From Leucogyrophana mollusca (Eukaryota > Basidiomycota > Agaricomycetes > Boletales): a DNA stretch of 64,000 nucleotides. The notes below the pieces were generated by a model. It was given only the letters and a program-made list of their open reading frames with translations, was not told the origin of the DNA and did no database searches. The DNA lies in contig MU266327.1 in assembly GCA_021014945.1 (NCBI GenBank), positions 186,001-250,000 of the forward strand, read 5' to 3'. Both the position numbers and the translations under genes were made by a program. This document shows, piece after piece, positions 35,718 to 48,822 of the stretch (within the stretch, counting starts at the first letter, position 1; each line of letters starts with the position of its first letter).

Positions 35718-37879
35718 ATGCGCATTGGTTTCTCGTTATCTGTTCGCTTCCGCCCGTTCTCTCCGCTCTTTTATTATATCCCTCCTACTTGCTCCCCGAA
35801 GATATCCTTGGTCCCTAGGAAGTCTCTGCCGTCGAGAAACATGTCCACAGAGACGAGGACTTACAGGGAGGCGGTCGAATGCTTGAACACTCTTCAGTCC
35901 AACGCTGCGACTCTCGAAGCTGTTCGCGCAGCGGGCGTACGTCTTAATCCAAATGCTATACCCGAGATGATCGAGTATCTTCAAAGGATAGGATACGAGG
36001 TGCGGTCTTTGCCATCCATTCTCGAGAGCTGACTGAGGGATCGTATATTGTGTAGCCCGATCACCTTAACCAGCTCAATGTGATTCATATCACGGGGACA
36101 AAAGGAAAAGGTTCAACTAGTGCACTTACGGACTCGATCCTCCGCCATGTCAAGCCGGGCTGGAAAGTCGGTGTGTGCCGCACAAGCGCACTTGTCCGCG
36201 CAGTCCTGACGCCAAGTTTCTTCGCTGGCAGGTCTATACACGTCTCCCCACCTTGTTGCCGTCCGTGAACGCATACGCATCAATGGGAAGCCGATCTCCG
36301 AAGAGGACTTCGCGAAGTACTTCTTCGAAGTATGGGATAGACTGAAGGCAAACGACGTTGTAAGTCTATCTCGTGTTGGCCATAGAATCTTGAAATGGTT
36401 GATTGACTGCCCCAATTCCACAAGCGCAAGGACCCCGATACGACTCCGTCAATGCCCGGATATTTCCGCTACATGACCCTGCTGGCGTACCACACTTTTC
36501 TCCGATTGAAAGTGCGTCAAACGGCTCCGTGTCTTCGCGCAAAGCCATCTGTGACCTAACATCGTGCAGGTTGATGCTACTATCCTTGAAGTCGGCATTG
36601 GAGGACATTCCGACAGCACGAATATCGTGCCCAAGCCCGTCGTGGCAGGCGTAACTGCTCTCGGACTTGATCATACCTCTGTCCTAGGTAAAACCCTCTC
36701 GGACATCGCTTGGCAGAAGGGTGGGATATACAAGGTACTTCGACTCCCTGTACGACTACGGACCTAGCTCATATTTGTGAAGGAAGGGGTCCCTGCGCTG
36801 ACGGTGAACCAACCTAAAGAGGGCATGGAGGTGCTCACCGAGCGGGCGGCGACACTCAAGGTGCCTTCCCTCCCTCATCATTCACAGCAAATGCTAACGA
36901 GGACGCTTTAGGCATCCGAGTTCAAAGTGGTCTCACTCCTACCTGGGCTCTCCTCTATCAAACTGGGCGCGCCTCTTCCCATTCTTGTCTTTGGTGCAAA
37001 GCTGACTGAAATCTTTATAGGTCTCGCAGGTGAACATCAAGTGCAAAATGCCACCCTCGCGGTGGAGATGGCCCGGATCTTTCTCTCTGCGCAAGGCGCA
37101 ATACCTGCAGTCACGGAGCCGCTCCCCGAAGCCTTTGTCCGAGGACTCGAGAACACCAAATGGCCGGGTCGTTGCCAGACTGTAGCTGATCCCGATCCGG
37201 CCCACGGAAGCACGACATGGTATCTCGACGGTGCCCACACAATCGAGAGCCTTGACTATTGTATACAGTGGTTCGTCCACCCGGGGGTCGGCATTCCTTC
37301 TGCTTCGACTGCAACCAGGTATGTGCTTTCTTCGGCCTTCCTTATCAGTCCTACTCAACTGGACCTACTGAGCAGTGAGCGACCACTACGTGTGCTGGTT
37401 TTCAACTGCACGAACGGCCGCTCGGGTACATCCTTCCTTGGCTCGGTGCTTGCGAAGACGTCCGCACAGCTCGCTTTGTACGGTAGCACTGAGACGGCGG
37501 AGGCGTTTTTCGACCACGCCATCTTCTGCAATAACGTTACATATGCAGACGGTGGATTCAAGAGTGGTCTGCATCCCGTCCAGTTAACCATTGCCTTCCA
37601 ACACTCACCACCACTTTTACAGATCTGAACTCGGTTGGAATGTCGGACGCTGATCTGAAACATCTCAAGACCCAGAAAGAACTAGCAGAAGCGTGGAAGG
37701 AGTTGGTTCCAGCGTTCCCCGGCGAATCAGTCCACGTCTTGGCCTCGATTGAAGACGCTGTGAAGATCATTCGCAAGCTTTCGCCCGCAGACCGGCCTGC
37801 CAGTGTGCTCGTCACTGGGAGCCTCCACCTTGTTGGAGGAACGATCGAGGTCGCCGGCCTGTCGTCCGTCGCACTATGA
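35718..37879 (+). CDS. folylpolyglutamate synthase, possible mitochondrial and cytosolic forms
   Basis: Adds glutamates to folates so that they are retained and used in one-carbon metabolism. Two in-frame ATGs are visible. ATG 35718 begins MRIGFSLSVRFRPFSPLFYY, which with RKSLPSR is basic and hydroxylated like a mitochondrial presequence. ATG 35841 begins MSTETRTYREAVECLNTLQ, the usual cytosolic start. The enzyme body shows the P-loop ITGTKGKGSTSA, LYTSPHLVAVRERI (after an intron), VDATILEVGIGGHSDSTNIV, ALGLDHTSVLGKTLSDIAWQ, GLAGEHQVQNA and WYLDGAHTIESL, then RVLVFNCTNGRSG and the C-terminal EDAVKIIRKL...VLVTGSLHLVGG. About ten exons. The segment at 36960-37020 has no obvious splice and may be read through. 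All core motifs are present. Confidence 0.92.
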
Positions 37880-38025
37880 TGCGCTTCCAAATTGACTTCA
37901 ACCCACTTTGGATTTGAATGCAGGACCTCCAGTGACGAGATAGAGCTAGATGACATATAGAAGAGTACTTTTATATCTAAGCGTGTACCTACATCTAGCC
38001 ACCTTCAACAGGTTTTAGTTTTGAC

Positions 38026-40668
38026 TCATGACTTCCTAGTCTCAACGCCAACATTGCGGAAGCTGCTCGTGGGGCGCGGACCATTGGGCATCAACACTGG
38101 TTGCACGGGCATGGTATACTTCAGATCGAGCTCTTCCAATATCGTCTTGAGGTGTCGCATGAATGCCGTCCTACGGGCCCAGCGACCTCCCCAGTCCTGC
38201 CAATTGGGTCGATCTGAAACGTCGCCGTGGTCAGCACGTGAATGAGGATGCAATAATCGGAGACGATACATACGCTCGACAGCGATAGTCAGATGTATTG
38301 CGTTCTGAAATTCCATCTTATCAATGTTGACACCGCACCCGGACCACTCGCGGTTGTTCTGCGCGACATAAGCTTGGATGCGTAGTTTAAGCTGCTCAAC
38401 GATCTCGAGAGGGGTATTGTAAGAGATCATCACTGTTGTACTCTCCCACCTTGCGGATAAAAACATGTCAACAACAGGGACCGGAGGAGACAGAGGACAC
38501 GCACATCGAACCGCTGCGCCGCATGTTGTGCACAAGCTTAGTGCTAGACAAGAGGGCGTTCGGTACAATAATCTCCTGTCCGTCAACCCTGCGGAACGTG
38601 GTCGAGAACAATCCAAACTCGCGAACGACTAGGAACTTGTGGCAGTGTCAGAGGGGACTATGAGCATACATCACTCGGCTTCGCGTACTTGATCGTCGAT
38701 CATAACCAGATCACCGACATCGAAGACATGGGTCGAGAAAATGAAGATGAGCTGGGTGACAGGGAGGTCGTCTGTCAATCTCGAAGTAGTAAAAATGTAG
38801 CAAGGTGGCAACATACCGACTCGAACAGAGTCTGCGCCGAATGTCCAAAGATGAACGAAAACCCGAGGATGATTGTCGCGAGGGGGACAAGCGACGCCAG
38901 CGTGTTGTTCCTGTTAAAGATCAGCAGGCATACGAAGAGGATGCCAAGAAGTGCAAGGGCGACAAGGACGGCATCGAGCTTCGCAACCGCCGAGCCTACG
39001 TCCTATAAACGCGGGAGATTAGCTATGGACGCGAAAATATACCGTTGGGCGACCTTGAGACTGGCTATGAGGGCCTTACGTTCGCGATAAATCCTTTGCA
39101 CTGCTTCTCGCATCTCCCGCTTGCTGATGTCACCATTCCCGTCTTTATCGAATAGCGCAAAGGCTGCAGTCTAGTCGAAGATATCAGTTACGAGAAGAGG
39201 GGAGAGGGAGATAAACTACAGCTTCTGCGGTTGTCCTGAAATAGGGATAGAAATCTGAACAGTCCCGCATTAAACTGAGACACTCGTGTCACATATCCGC
39301 GGCACATACCTTCAACAACAAGATGTGATCTGCCAGGGCTGACAACGCTGAGCGCGCCGAAGAGCTTTTTCGCCAACCGCCTAGCCGAGTGCAAGCTGCT
39401 GATGTCTCCTTCCCGATGAAACTTTGAGTTTTTGAGCGCAACCTGGCCGATAGCCCCGCTGACTTGATCAACGATGATCGAAGTCATAAACTTGCGACGT
39501 CTCCGTTTCGTTTCCGCACGGCTCGTACGACTATTTGTGGTGCCTCCGTGCTTGTGCCCATGCTCCAGTTTTTCCTGAACTGGCGAAACATTCGTGCTGC
39601 CCTGGACGTCTGGAGTGCTGGCGCCTTTATTATGTCGCCCACCCTGAAACGCAGATAAGTCGAGGGATGTGCCAAAAGAACTGAGGGCGCTCTTGTGTCC
39701 CTTCTTCGTGTACGGGGTCTTTTTAGCGACTGCTGGCTGAGCATTCGAGAGACGATCAAGTGCCTTCAATCCCAGACGATTCTCGGCCAGCCGATCGGCA
39801 AGGGCAGTTTGGTGGTAATTGATTGCGACGAATCTCAAGAAAAGTTTCTCAGCAAAGAGGATAATGCCGGCAGCGAATAGTGCCTGCGTCAATACAGCTC
39901 GAGTGGTGTCGACGATAAGCAGATAACGGCCCATACCTGCATGACTCGGTTGACAATGACCCAATAAGAACCCGGTGGCTTGTAGAAAGCTCTTATGACA
40001 GAGAGCGCTATCCATGCCCATGTTATATCCAGAGCAAGTTTCAACCAGGCGGAAACAGCGAGGGTCAGCTACAAGAGCATGGTCGTTAAATTATTGCAGG
40101 CCACAAAGCTGAGCGACAAAGGTACCTCTATCTGGGTCTTAAGTCGCTCTACCTGACCACCGAGCATAAAAATGATGGATATAATAGCACGAGGGATGGC
40201 GTCGACGATGAGATACGTCATGCAGGCTGCAGCCCACGTTATCGACAGCCAAAGGGACCATGCATGGACCTGCGGCCGCACGCCCATATTATCGCTGAAT
40301 TTGAGCTCGACGACGAGTAGGGGGGTGATGAGGATGCCCACTCCAAGTATGGCGACGAGGAGTGTTCGAACTGGACGAGCGAGTTTCATGAATGCGAGCC
40401 AAATGGCTCTCCCTCGCTTTGCCTTCTTAATGTCATGGATCTCTGCAGCGTCAACAGATTCATCCTCCTGGTCCCAATCGAATTCGTCAGATGAGTTGGT
40501 AGCAGTCGTGTCCGAGTCGTAGTCTTGTTGGATATTGCCCTCGTTGAGAGCGTCCAACTCGTTTCCCTTGACGTCTTCACCTGACGCAAGGTCTTGGCGG
40601 CGAATTTTCGACTTCGAAAGGTCGACTACGGTTATATCTTCCTCGGGGTGGGGTGAACGTTCAGGCAT
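38026..40668 (-). CDS. MscS-family mechanosensitive channel with EF-hand (Msy1/Msy2 type)
   Basis: A fungal MscS-like channel; the fission-yeast relatives sit in the ER and limit Ca2+ rise on hypo-osmotic shock. The N-terminus is acidic. Hydrophobic segments are seen in order: TLLVAILGVGILITPLLVVE, LWLSITWAAACMTYLIV, RAIISIIFMLGG, LDITWAWIALSVI and ALFAAGIILFAEKLFLRF. A basic linker follows, then the EF-hand FDKDGNGDISKREMREAV (Asp/Asn ligands intact). Next come the pore-side helices LDAVLVALLVILFVCLLIF and LATIILGFSFIFGHSAQTLF, and the beta domain (HVFDVGDLV; REFGLFSTTFRR). The C-terminus is ISYNTPLEIVEQLKLRIQAY and ends VGVETRKS. About ten short introns. The gene converges on FPGS with a gap of about 150 nt. 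Confidence 0.93.
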
Positions 40669-41018
40669 AATGGAGCATTGAAAAGACAGAGGAGAAACGA
40701 GGGTGCAGCAAGTGTGCGAGTGAAAATGAAGCTGTCACCTTTCTGGGAGTCGCTGAGGATCGGAGAAAGATCCACAGGAGCCTCGGTTAGGTAATCCATA
40801 CGCTCCAAACGCCATCACGATCGACTCAGCGCTAAAAACAAGGCACCAGTTATCCTACGTCAGATTTACGAGACTCGGGTATTCTATTCACTGCACTTGC
40901 AGGCCTCAAGATATGCTACAAAAACAGGATTCCAGGGAACTAGGATAGCATATGAAAGCGTGGCAGTAAAATGAGTGTTCTCAAGTTCGAATCAAAGCAA
41001 ATCGGCGGAAAATGCGTT
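40669..41018. other. intergenic
   Basis: Promoter side of the channel gene and 3' flank of the SLX4-like gene. No gene or repeat seen. Confidence 0.5.
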
Positions 41019-42723
41019 TCAAGTGTAGGTAAAGGTATCAAGTGGCCATGGGGGCGGGGAGACACGTGGGGGAGCGAGGTGAACCAATGAGCTCGTCCAC
41101 TTCGTCTGAAGACATTGTCGAGTCGGGTCTATTATTGATACAGTCAAGACCAGGCTTTGGGAGAAAGCACAGAAGCGTTCATCAAGAATGGTACATTGTG
41201 CAGCAATACAAAGACCTACATTTGAGGTTGAAGTAAGCCTGGAAACAACGGTTGCGAGCTTTGAGGTCCCAATTGGGTGCGACGGGGGGGAAGGATTCGA
41301 CCCAAACATCTGCGAAGGATGATTCTGTGCATCGAACAGGCCGAACCCCATCGTGTTGGTCCTTCGCACAAGGGTGCTCTCCCCAAGGCCTTTCTGAAGG
41401 TGAGGTGCTGCTTCCATCCGCCAACGACTTTGGAGGAGATCGCTATCCGTGATCGTGAGACCGTTGTCCATGGTACTGGCTCTGCGTCCGAGGGCGCTCT
41501 CTCCAAAGGCCTGCGTACACGGCAAGTTCCCAGATATTTCGGAATTACCGGCAAGTCTGCGTTGCTCAAATGGTTGCGTATCATTAGGCCCTGCTTGGGC
41601 CTGCGCAGATTTGCCTAGGACAAGACGCGCTTTGTCGAGAATGCTTTTGCGGGTTTCGGGCAATGCCTTTACGGTATTCTGAATCTTTAGACGTCTGCCT
41701 GGTTTCTTCGGCGGGTTGACAACTGCATCAAGGAACGTAGTGGTACGATTATCTTCTTCCATTTGTTGGTCTTTCCGTTTATTTTTGTCGAAAACTTCCA
41801 TCTCCTTGTGAAGGAGCGCCCGTACTGTGTCGTCCGAAAGCAACTTCTTTTTTGCACACACCTGGATGTGAAGCATCTTCTGTGCAGCGCTTTTCCTTGC
41901 AGTCCAGCGCATCTCACAACTGACACATTTAATCACTCTTGAGAGCTGGGAGTCGGAAAAATCATTCGTGAAGCGGTGACTTGGTATGCGTTTGGATTTT
42001 GCCTTGGTGTCTGTCAGCAGCATAGGGGCAGTATCGGTGACAGTCACAGAATCCGAGGGGCCACTCTCAATAACATTCGGGATCGAATTGGACCGTTGAG
42101 GTTGGAGCCGAGGTGGGAATGCGAACCGTGTGATGTTAAGCCGGTGACTGTCCTCGTCCTCATCAAATGTGCTCGATACATTTGCTTCCATCGTTGCAAT
42201 GGGAGGGGGTGTCGGACACGACCGTTTCCCGACGGTCATTTGGGATTGCAAAGATGTAGCTTGCACACCAGTGCCCCCTGGATGCATGTCTTCAACAGGT
42301 ACGGAATGGTTTTTACTGTGGAAACGACGTGGTAAACTCACCCTGTGCGTCTAGCACCTGAATAGAAGCCGGAAGGTCGGGCGAAGAAGCGGTTCCCGAA
42401 GGCGTGAGTGACGGGAGCTCAGCGCATTCGGTCCAAGGGCTATGCTCTATGACTGTGGATATTACTTAGAGTGAGATCCCCTGGACATACGTCAAACAAA
42501 TCTTACCGATAGTCTCTGCTGACTGCACTGGAGCCGGAAGTTTTGGTTCGCTGTCTGTAAGCTCGATTATGTCTGTCCGATGTTGCTGCGCGCCCCCCAG
42601 CCTTTTCCTCTTCCTCCTCGCCCGACCTTCGTCTTTCCTCCGTTGCCTGCGCTCTTCCCGCTCGGGTTCGGAGTCCGAGACAACGTCATCGTTGTCGTTT
42701 CGTTTCCTCGTTCCTCCAATCAT
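41019..42723 (-). CDS. SLX4-like / zinc-finger nuclear protein
   Basis: The start is MIGGTRKRNDNDDVVSDSEP, followed by a very basic patch (RRKDEGRARRKRKRLGG, a likely nuclear signal) and an acidic IIELTDSEPK motif of the SIM type. After two introns a long exon carries a CxxC...H...C element (CVSCEMRWTARKSAAQKMLH then IQVC) followed by LLSDDTVRALLHKEM. In basidiomycete relatives this unit appears in proteins annotated as SLX4, the scaffold for structure-specific nucleases; I recall this pattern from memory and cannot verify it here. The C-terminal end is uncertain: the frame runs open to 41019, but a small intron near 41225-41290 is possible, and I do not see the SLX1-binding helix. It is divergent from the importin gene (210 nt between starts). 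Confidence 0.5.
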
Positions 42724-42933
42724 TTTGGGCACTTGAATTTGCTAAAGGAATCCGTCTACAAAGGTCTCAAAGAAGCAAAGGGGTCCGCTTTTGAAAATCA
42801 AAGAAATTGTGACACGCTTCTAGACGCGTTATTTGTCTATGTTTGTTCCTCATTTATTTCTGACACTGGGCCACCTTTTCGAAGCGCGTCTGGTTCTTGT
42901 AGTTATCGGATTCGTTGGGAATTGTCCATCACC

Positions 42934-45900
42934 ATGGATCGCACGTCTCAGCGCAAGTCTGGCACTGTCGAGACAGCTTCTCCAGAGGAGGTCTTCAGCG
43001 TCATAACAGGGGCATCGTCTCAGGATCCGGCCCAGGTCACAGTGTCGTCAGAGAGGCTCAAAGTGCTCTTGGGTTATTTTGGAACGTACGATGCCCTCCA
43101 CGAGATTGCTGCACAGAAATCAGTCCCCCTACCCGTGCGTCAACAAAGCATCATCCAGTTCAAAAATGCTGCCCTATCTCATTGGAGGTCGCGCAAGTTC
43201 GTCGCATGGCCTCGTGTCGGTGACGTTCGCTGACGGACTTCGCAGGCTTTTGTCCGACGAACAGAGGGTTCGCATCCGCGCGCGCTGCATGTCCTTCTTT
43301 GACGAAGAAGATGACACGGTACGTTGAACGGAAGCTGCCGGAACATCCAGCTTACGAACTTTCCGACCAGATTGCTGAATGTAATCAAGTTATCGTGGGC
43401 AAAATTGCCCGAGCTGACTTCCCCGTCAACTGGTATGCGTTCCGTTCCTTGATATCTGTCATTGCTGACCCTTCTGCTTCTCACAGGCAGTCCCTGCTGA
43501 CAGACATAATGCAGGTTGTGGAAGCTAACTTACAACGTTGTGGTTCATCTGATGTGGATGCTCGATCGTCCCTCATGCTTCGGCGAAGCTTGAAGCTCTT
43601 GAACGCGGTACTGAAAGAATTTGCGAGCATGAAAATGCTGACGGGTACGGGGACAATGACGAATGCAAGTGTGGCTTCTAATTCTTGTTCCGTCGCCTTC
43701 TGACCCGTTTTCAGATCGTTAATCAGCTTCACGGGGTCATCTTTACGTATTATGCACAACTCTCGTCCACGATAACGTCCATCACCCCACCTGACTTACA
43801 GCATCAACGGACACTGGATAATCTCACTGCTGCTCACCTCGTTTTCAAGAACCTGGTCACGATGGCCACTTGGTTATGGGGTCAGCTGACAAACCAGAAA
43901 CCCGAGGCGACGAAAATGGAACCCTGGGTACGTACTTGGCCTGATATGCTGCGAATGCAAGCTCACGCAGATCGGCTCTTAAGTTTCAACAGTTGTTTCA
44001 GAGCTCAGCCGCGCAGCTTAAGACAATATCGGAGCTTCGGGTCAATTTACTCCTTGCCCTTCAGTCTTCCCCTGCATCGTCTCCCATCGTCGATAAATCT
44101 GTAGACCAACTCACACGACACGTCCGTCTATTCGGAAAGTTTTTCCGCAGGTTGCAACAAATCGATTCTGCAAAGTTTGTAAAACTACCCACGTGCAACG
44201 ACTTAATCTTGTACTATTGGAGCAAGGTCGTGCAGGCTACCAATGGACAGTCCGATTACATTCAAGGTAAGCTCAATTTTAAATTATCTCGGTCAGTGTT
44301 TGATCACACCCCCCTGAAGACTCGTCTACGGCCGTCTTTCCCGTTCGTTTTTTGGTCCAAGCCATGGTCCTATTCAAGGATAACCTCGCTAAATGGACGC
44401 CTTTCCGCAAAGGAGGAGCCCCTTCTGAGACCAGTATAGAATATTTCTGGTCACATCCTCAGACGACTGACTGCTGGCCGTCAGCCTTGTCCCAACAGTT
44501 TGTAGAAGACGCGGTTAAACTTCTTATCACTCGATTCATTCCCCTTAACCCCTCCGACCTCGAGGGATGGATGTCTGACCCGGAAGAGTGGGTGAACGAA
44601 GAGGACAAGGAAACCGAGCAGTGGGAATTCGAGCTCAGGGTTTGTTCCTCCTTTGCCTCATGCGGTTCACTAGTTGATAATATCAGCCCTGTGGAGAGCG
44701 GGTCTTGATGACGCTGTCCCTTCAGTATAGAGACTACGTCACACCCTTACTCGAGACAACTTTCAAGCAGATCATCGGTAAGTCTTGGCACATATTATTA
44801 CCAACGTCAGCGTTGATTTGCTGCTTGTTGCAGCGCTGCCGACTTCTGACCTGGCCAGCGTAATCCAGAAAGAAGCGCTGTATTGCGCCATTGGTCGTTG
44901 TGCTCCTCGCCTCAAAGAAGTAATTCCATTCAACGCGTGGCTGTCTCATAACCTTATAAACGAGGCCCGGGAGACAAATCCTAAGTCAGCAGCTTGTGGC
45001 TTTCTCTCACTGTCGTCTTCATGCACCTGATCCGTGCACATGTAGTTTCCCCATAATCAAACGCCGTATCGCCTGGCTAATCGGGAAATGGGTTGGCGAT
45101 GCGTGCTCGCCAGCGAAAGATCCCAACATTTGGGAAGTGCTGGTGCATCTTCTGCACGATCGCGGTCCAGGAACAGATAGTGTAGTTCGACTGACGTCCG
45201 CAACTGCAATACGTGAATGCGTCGATGTGCGTGTCATATTATTTTCGAATTTCCCTATTTCACAGTACATGTCCAGACCATCGACTTCGATGTGGATGTT
45301 TTCGCCCCCTACTTGCCGACGGTGGCGACAGAGCTAGTGCGCCTGATGACTGAGGCAGACACCACGGATATAAAACGCAGACTTGCTCAGAGTCTCAGTG
45401 TTGTTATAGAGCGTGTTGGTACCAAGGTATGTATATCATTTACATCGGCAATTGTCCTTCTTGACCACTTTCCGGCCCCAGATTGTACCCCACGCAGAAA
45501 TGATTGCGGGGGCTATTCCCGCGCTTTGTATGATGGAGTTTCTACATCCTCCACTCGTTGCTGACCATTGAATAGGGACTGCGGCTGGTCAAGAATGGCT
45601 TTTCAAATCGGAGCTCTTGGTTGTCGTAAGCAGCCTTGTTTCGGTATGTAGTCCCTTGCTTGAGATGGCGGATTAGCTAAGAATCCGACCCAGGCCACCA
45701 AGGAGCAGTCTGCATCCTTGAGTGCACTTGTTGTTCCCTTGATTCGAGAAAGTCTAACAACCGAGGTCATTTCTTTCTCGTACCGAATACCGACCCACTA
45801 ACTTGTCCGATAGGCCGTCAAAAACCTTGATGACGATGCCCTTGAGCTATGGATAAGCGCACTTCGGCACACCACTACGCTTCAAAGCGCCGCTGGTCAA

Positions 45901-47085
45901 CCGGCTCTGCTCGACCTTTTCCCGATCGGTGTTTCTCTTTTGGCGGAAAACCTGGACCTATTGGGGAAAGTCGTGACCATCATCGAGGCGTATATATTTG
46001 TCGATGCTTCCCTTGTCCTACAGGTGCGTGTCTCAGCTGTATTGGCAGTATCCGCTGATATTGCCACAGCACTTTTCCGGAGATCTCCTACGTGCTTTCG
46101 TCGCTGCTCTGAAGCAGGCGGTCTCGACAAACACTAAGGCCATACTTGTTACTCTCGGCTTCATGACTCAACTCGCGCCACCCTTATTGTGGGGAGAAGC
46201 GATGCATGTTTCGGGCCTCTTCGACCATATCCTCGGCGTACTCGGAAAGGACGAGGTAAAAGTGACTAGTCGCGAGAGTTAATTGATTGCTAAGTGCCGC
46301 ATACAGAGCCACACCCTCACACTCACAGAATGCGTCTATCTGATGTCACGTATTGTTCTGGCTGACTGCCAGATGTTCTTACAGCTCGTGTCAGCTGCTG
46401 CGCAAGCCAAAAACGTACCAGAAGCATCTCTTTTTGAAATAATCCTGGATCAGTGGTGGAGACAGGTTTGTCAAGCTATCTTACAGATGGGCCATGGCTG
46501 ATATAAGGTTCCGTTCCCTAGTTCGATCACATGTCAGAGCCGCGTTATCGAAAACTGGTCTCGCTCGGAATGGCGTCGCTCGTTTCAACAGGTCGACCAG
46601 AGGTCCTTGAACGCATTCCAAACGAGATTTCCAACATGTGGATCGATGTCTTATACGAAATCAAGGAGAGCTTCAGGGTGCCCGACAGCGGCAGGGACAG
46701 GTACGCGGTAATATATCACTTTTATGCGGATCGTCTCTAACGTCCCGTGGTGCACACCACATGTCACTCAGTCCTTTGGAGCGTCACTGGGACCTAGATG
46801 ACGTGCCGACCTCCTACTATAATGACTCTGAGGGTACCCTGGAGTATGATCGGCGAAAAGCCGTGCGTCCTATGTTATTTCCCGTGATCAAATCCGCTCA
46901 TTTAACCGACTAAACAGCTTCTTGACCGTGACCCGGTTCGCACATTGCAGCTGAGCAGTGCTATCACTGGGTCACTGCAACGAGCTGAGATCGCGTGCGG
47001 TGGACCACACGTCTTCCAGACGCAGTACCTCGACAAACTCGACCCAACCGTGCTCAAGCAGCTTCAGGACGAGCTTCGGGGGTGA
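42934..47085 (+). CDS. KAP120: importin-beta family transport receptor, importin-11/Kap120 type
   Basis: A nuclear import receptor built of HEAT repeats. MDRTSQRKSGTVETASPEEV leads into the importin-beta N-terminal region: QKSVPLPVRQQSIIQFKNAA, HWRSRK and, after an intron, LLSDEQRVRIRARCMSFFDE. Diagnostic blocks for the Kap120/importin-11 branch include FVEDAVKLLITRFIPLNPSD and LEGWMSDPEEWVNEEDKETE-QWEFELRPCGERVL (spliced). Many small introns separate HEAT exons (FLVQAMVLFKDNLAKWTPFR; RRIAWLIGKWVGDACS). The last exon gives CGGPHVFQTQYLDKLDPTVL and ends KQLQDELRG. The length, about 1,000 residues, fits the family. Some internal exon ends in 45400-45900 are hard to place by eye. Confidence 0.88.
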
Positions 47086-47262
47086 GACGACGGCTGCATC
47101 ATTATGGGGATTTGATTTAGGATCGGAAAACAAACATTGTTCTTCAAGGATATCGACTCGATTTGATCTCTACACCTACATTTAATTTGTTGTGCTTTCA
47201 TGTTATCTTACTGCTGAGCGTATCTCACTGCATCCGAAATTGAAGGGCTTAATTGCGCATTG

Positions 47263-48397
47263 TCAAAACAGAGGATTCCGCGGTACGTGGTCACGATGAG
47301 GTTGAAGTGTAACGACAATCGAATTCCGTCTATCCATTGAGGTTGGGACACGGATAGGCACAAGAGATCGTGTGCTTCCTCCAATCTGGCTGGTGCTGCT
47401 CGTGAACAAACTAGGGGTGCCTCCGAGTTGGCTGGTGCTTTCTGCGAAATTGCTCGCGCTTCCTGCCATGTATATTGTACTAGCGTCCGCGTGCATTGCG
47501 CTGCCCCCAGGAGTTGGCGCTCTGCTTGGTGTGCCATCAACCAGAGGCACAGAAACAGGGAGCTTTCGAGAACAAGAACAGCCGGGTAGGCAGTACTCCC
47601 TCGGGGTTTGCTCAGTTCGGCAGCTATGACATTCAGTGGGGGCGAGGACATATCGCGCGGTGAACGGAAACGCGAACGTTAGGAGGACCGGAAAGGGAAA
47701 CGGCGATGGGCTTGAATCTATATCGCGGGACCAGACGTCCGGATCGAATGCAAACTGCGTGAAAATGGCTAAGAGGATGATCGTGGCGGCGTATGCGGAA
47801 GCTGCTGAAGTTCAAGTGATTGGCGTTGGTGATTCGACTAGACACGTACCGAGTGAAGAATTGATCCATATAAGCGCCTGAAGGCATTTGAACGAAGGAT
47901 ATACCGAACTTGCACGCGGGATCTCAAGCTCCAGGGAGAAGAGGCCAAGCACTATGACGAGGGGTCGGTGGTCATGCGGAGGACGCAAGATGGGATAATT
48001 TTTCTTACATATCTCAAATGGCAGAAGAGCAAAAGCCAGGGTTGCTTCAACAGAAACTAGCTGTGGGCTGAAGAATCTTTTCCGACATATACTAGATCAG
48101 AAAATTTGGTTAAGCTCGATTGCTCTGAGCCAGTTTAGAACGACTTACGTCCAAACAGCACCCAAAAGGGCCCCTGTGGGTATGGCAATCAAGGCGCCGA
48201 AGCTGTTGTTTCTGCAGTAGCCGCTTCCCCATAGATGAAGCGATATGGCGATACAAACACATGATATAAGGGCAATAAGACCTAGGGGAGGTGGTCATGG
48301 AACCAGTCACTATTAATGAGCCAGTGGAAATAAAAATTGGACCTTGAGGGTACTTACCCATCCATGTTCTTCGAAACGTCCTGAAACTGAGGGCCAT
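47263..48397 (-). CDS. multi-pass membrane protein of unknown function
   Basis: Starts MALSFRTFRRTWM; an intron then joins in phase to GLIALISCVCIAISLHLWG (helix 1), SGYCRNNSFGALIAIPTGAL-LGAVW (helix 2), and, after a 57-nt intron, SPQLVSVEATLAFALLPFEI (helix 3). An optional intron (GTAAGA...CATAG) at this point decides whether the next residues are LLGLFSLELEI or a longer loop. Further exons give LQALIWINSSL and AYAATIILLAIFTQFAFDPD (helix 4), PVLLTFAFPF, and a Cys-rich stretch (APTECHSC). The C-terminal tail is Ser/Thr/Gly-rich and cytosolic-looking, ending RDHVPRNPLF. The four-helix plan and Ser-rich tail resemble tetraspan fungal membrane proteins such as MARVEL-type, but no motif proves it. 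Confidence 0.6.
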
Positions 48398-48822
48398 GAA
48401 TGCAGCTTGAAGTTGACCGGAATTTCGGGGTAGCGAAGGATTATGGGCCTGATGTCAGCCTCCGAGGGCGGCTGACACGCTCGTTGCACACCAGAGCGTT
48501 GACACCCGCTTCCATGACTTTTCTGAGCTGGCGATCTTATAAAGGGGGGTGCAGTTTTTGTCAATGGCTGCTAGATGAGTCGGTTATGCTAGACACATAA
48601 AATCGCAGAGTGTATACGCATCAGAAAGATGTGCGAGTGATTTCTGACACCTCTAGCCTGTGCGGGACGGACACAGGAGCTCCCTTGGCTTGGAGGCCCG
48701 CTAAATAAGTTCACTGACAAAAGGGACACCAAAAGGCAAGGCATCTTCATGACCACCGTAAGAAACAGACAGTAATTAATATTGCACCCGAGAGCCACCT
48801 AATAATCTCAGCAAGATACGCG
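48398..48822. other. divergent promoter region (membrane protein / biotin ligase)
   Basis: About 425 nt between divergent starts. No gene or repeat seen. Confidence 0.5.
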
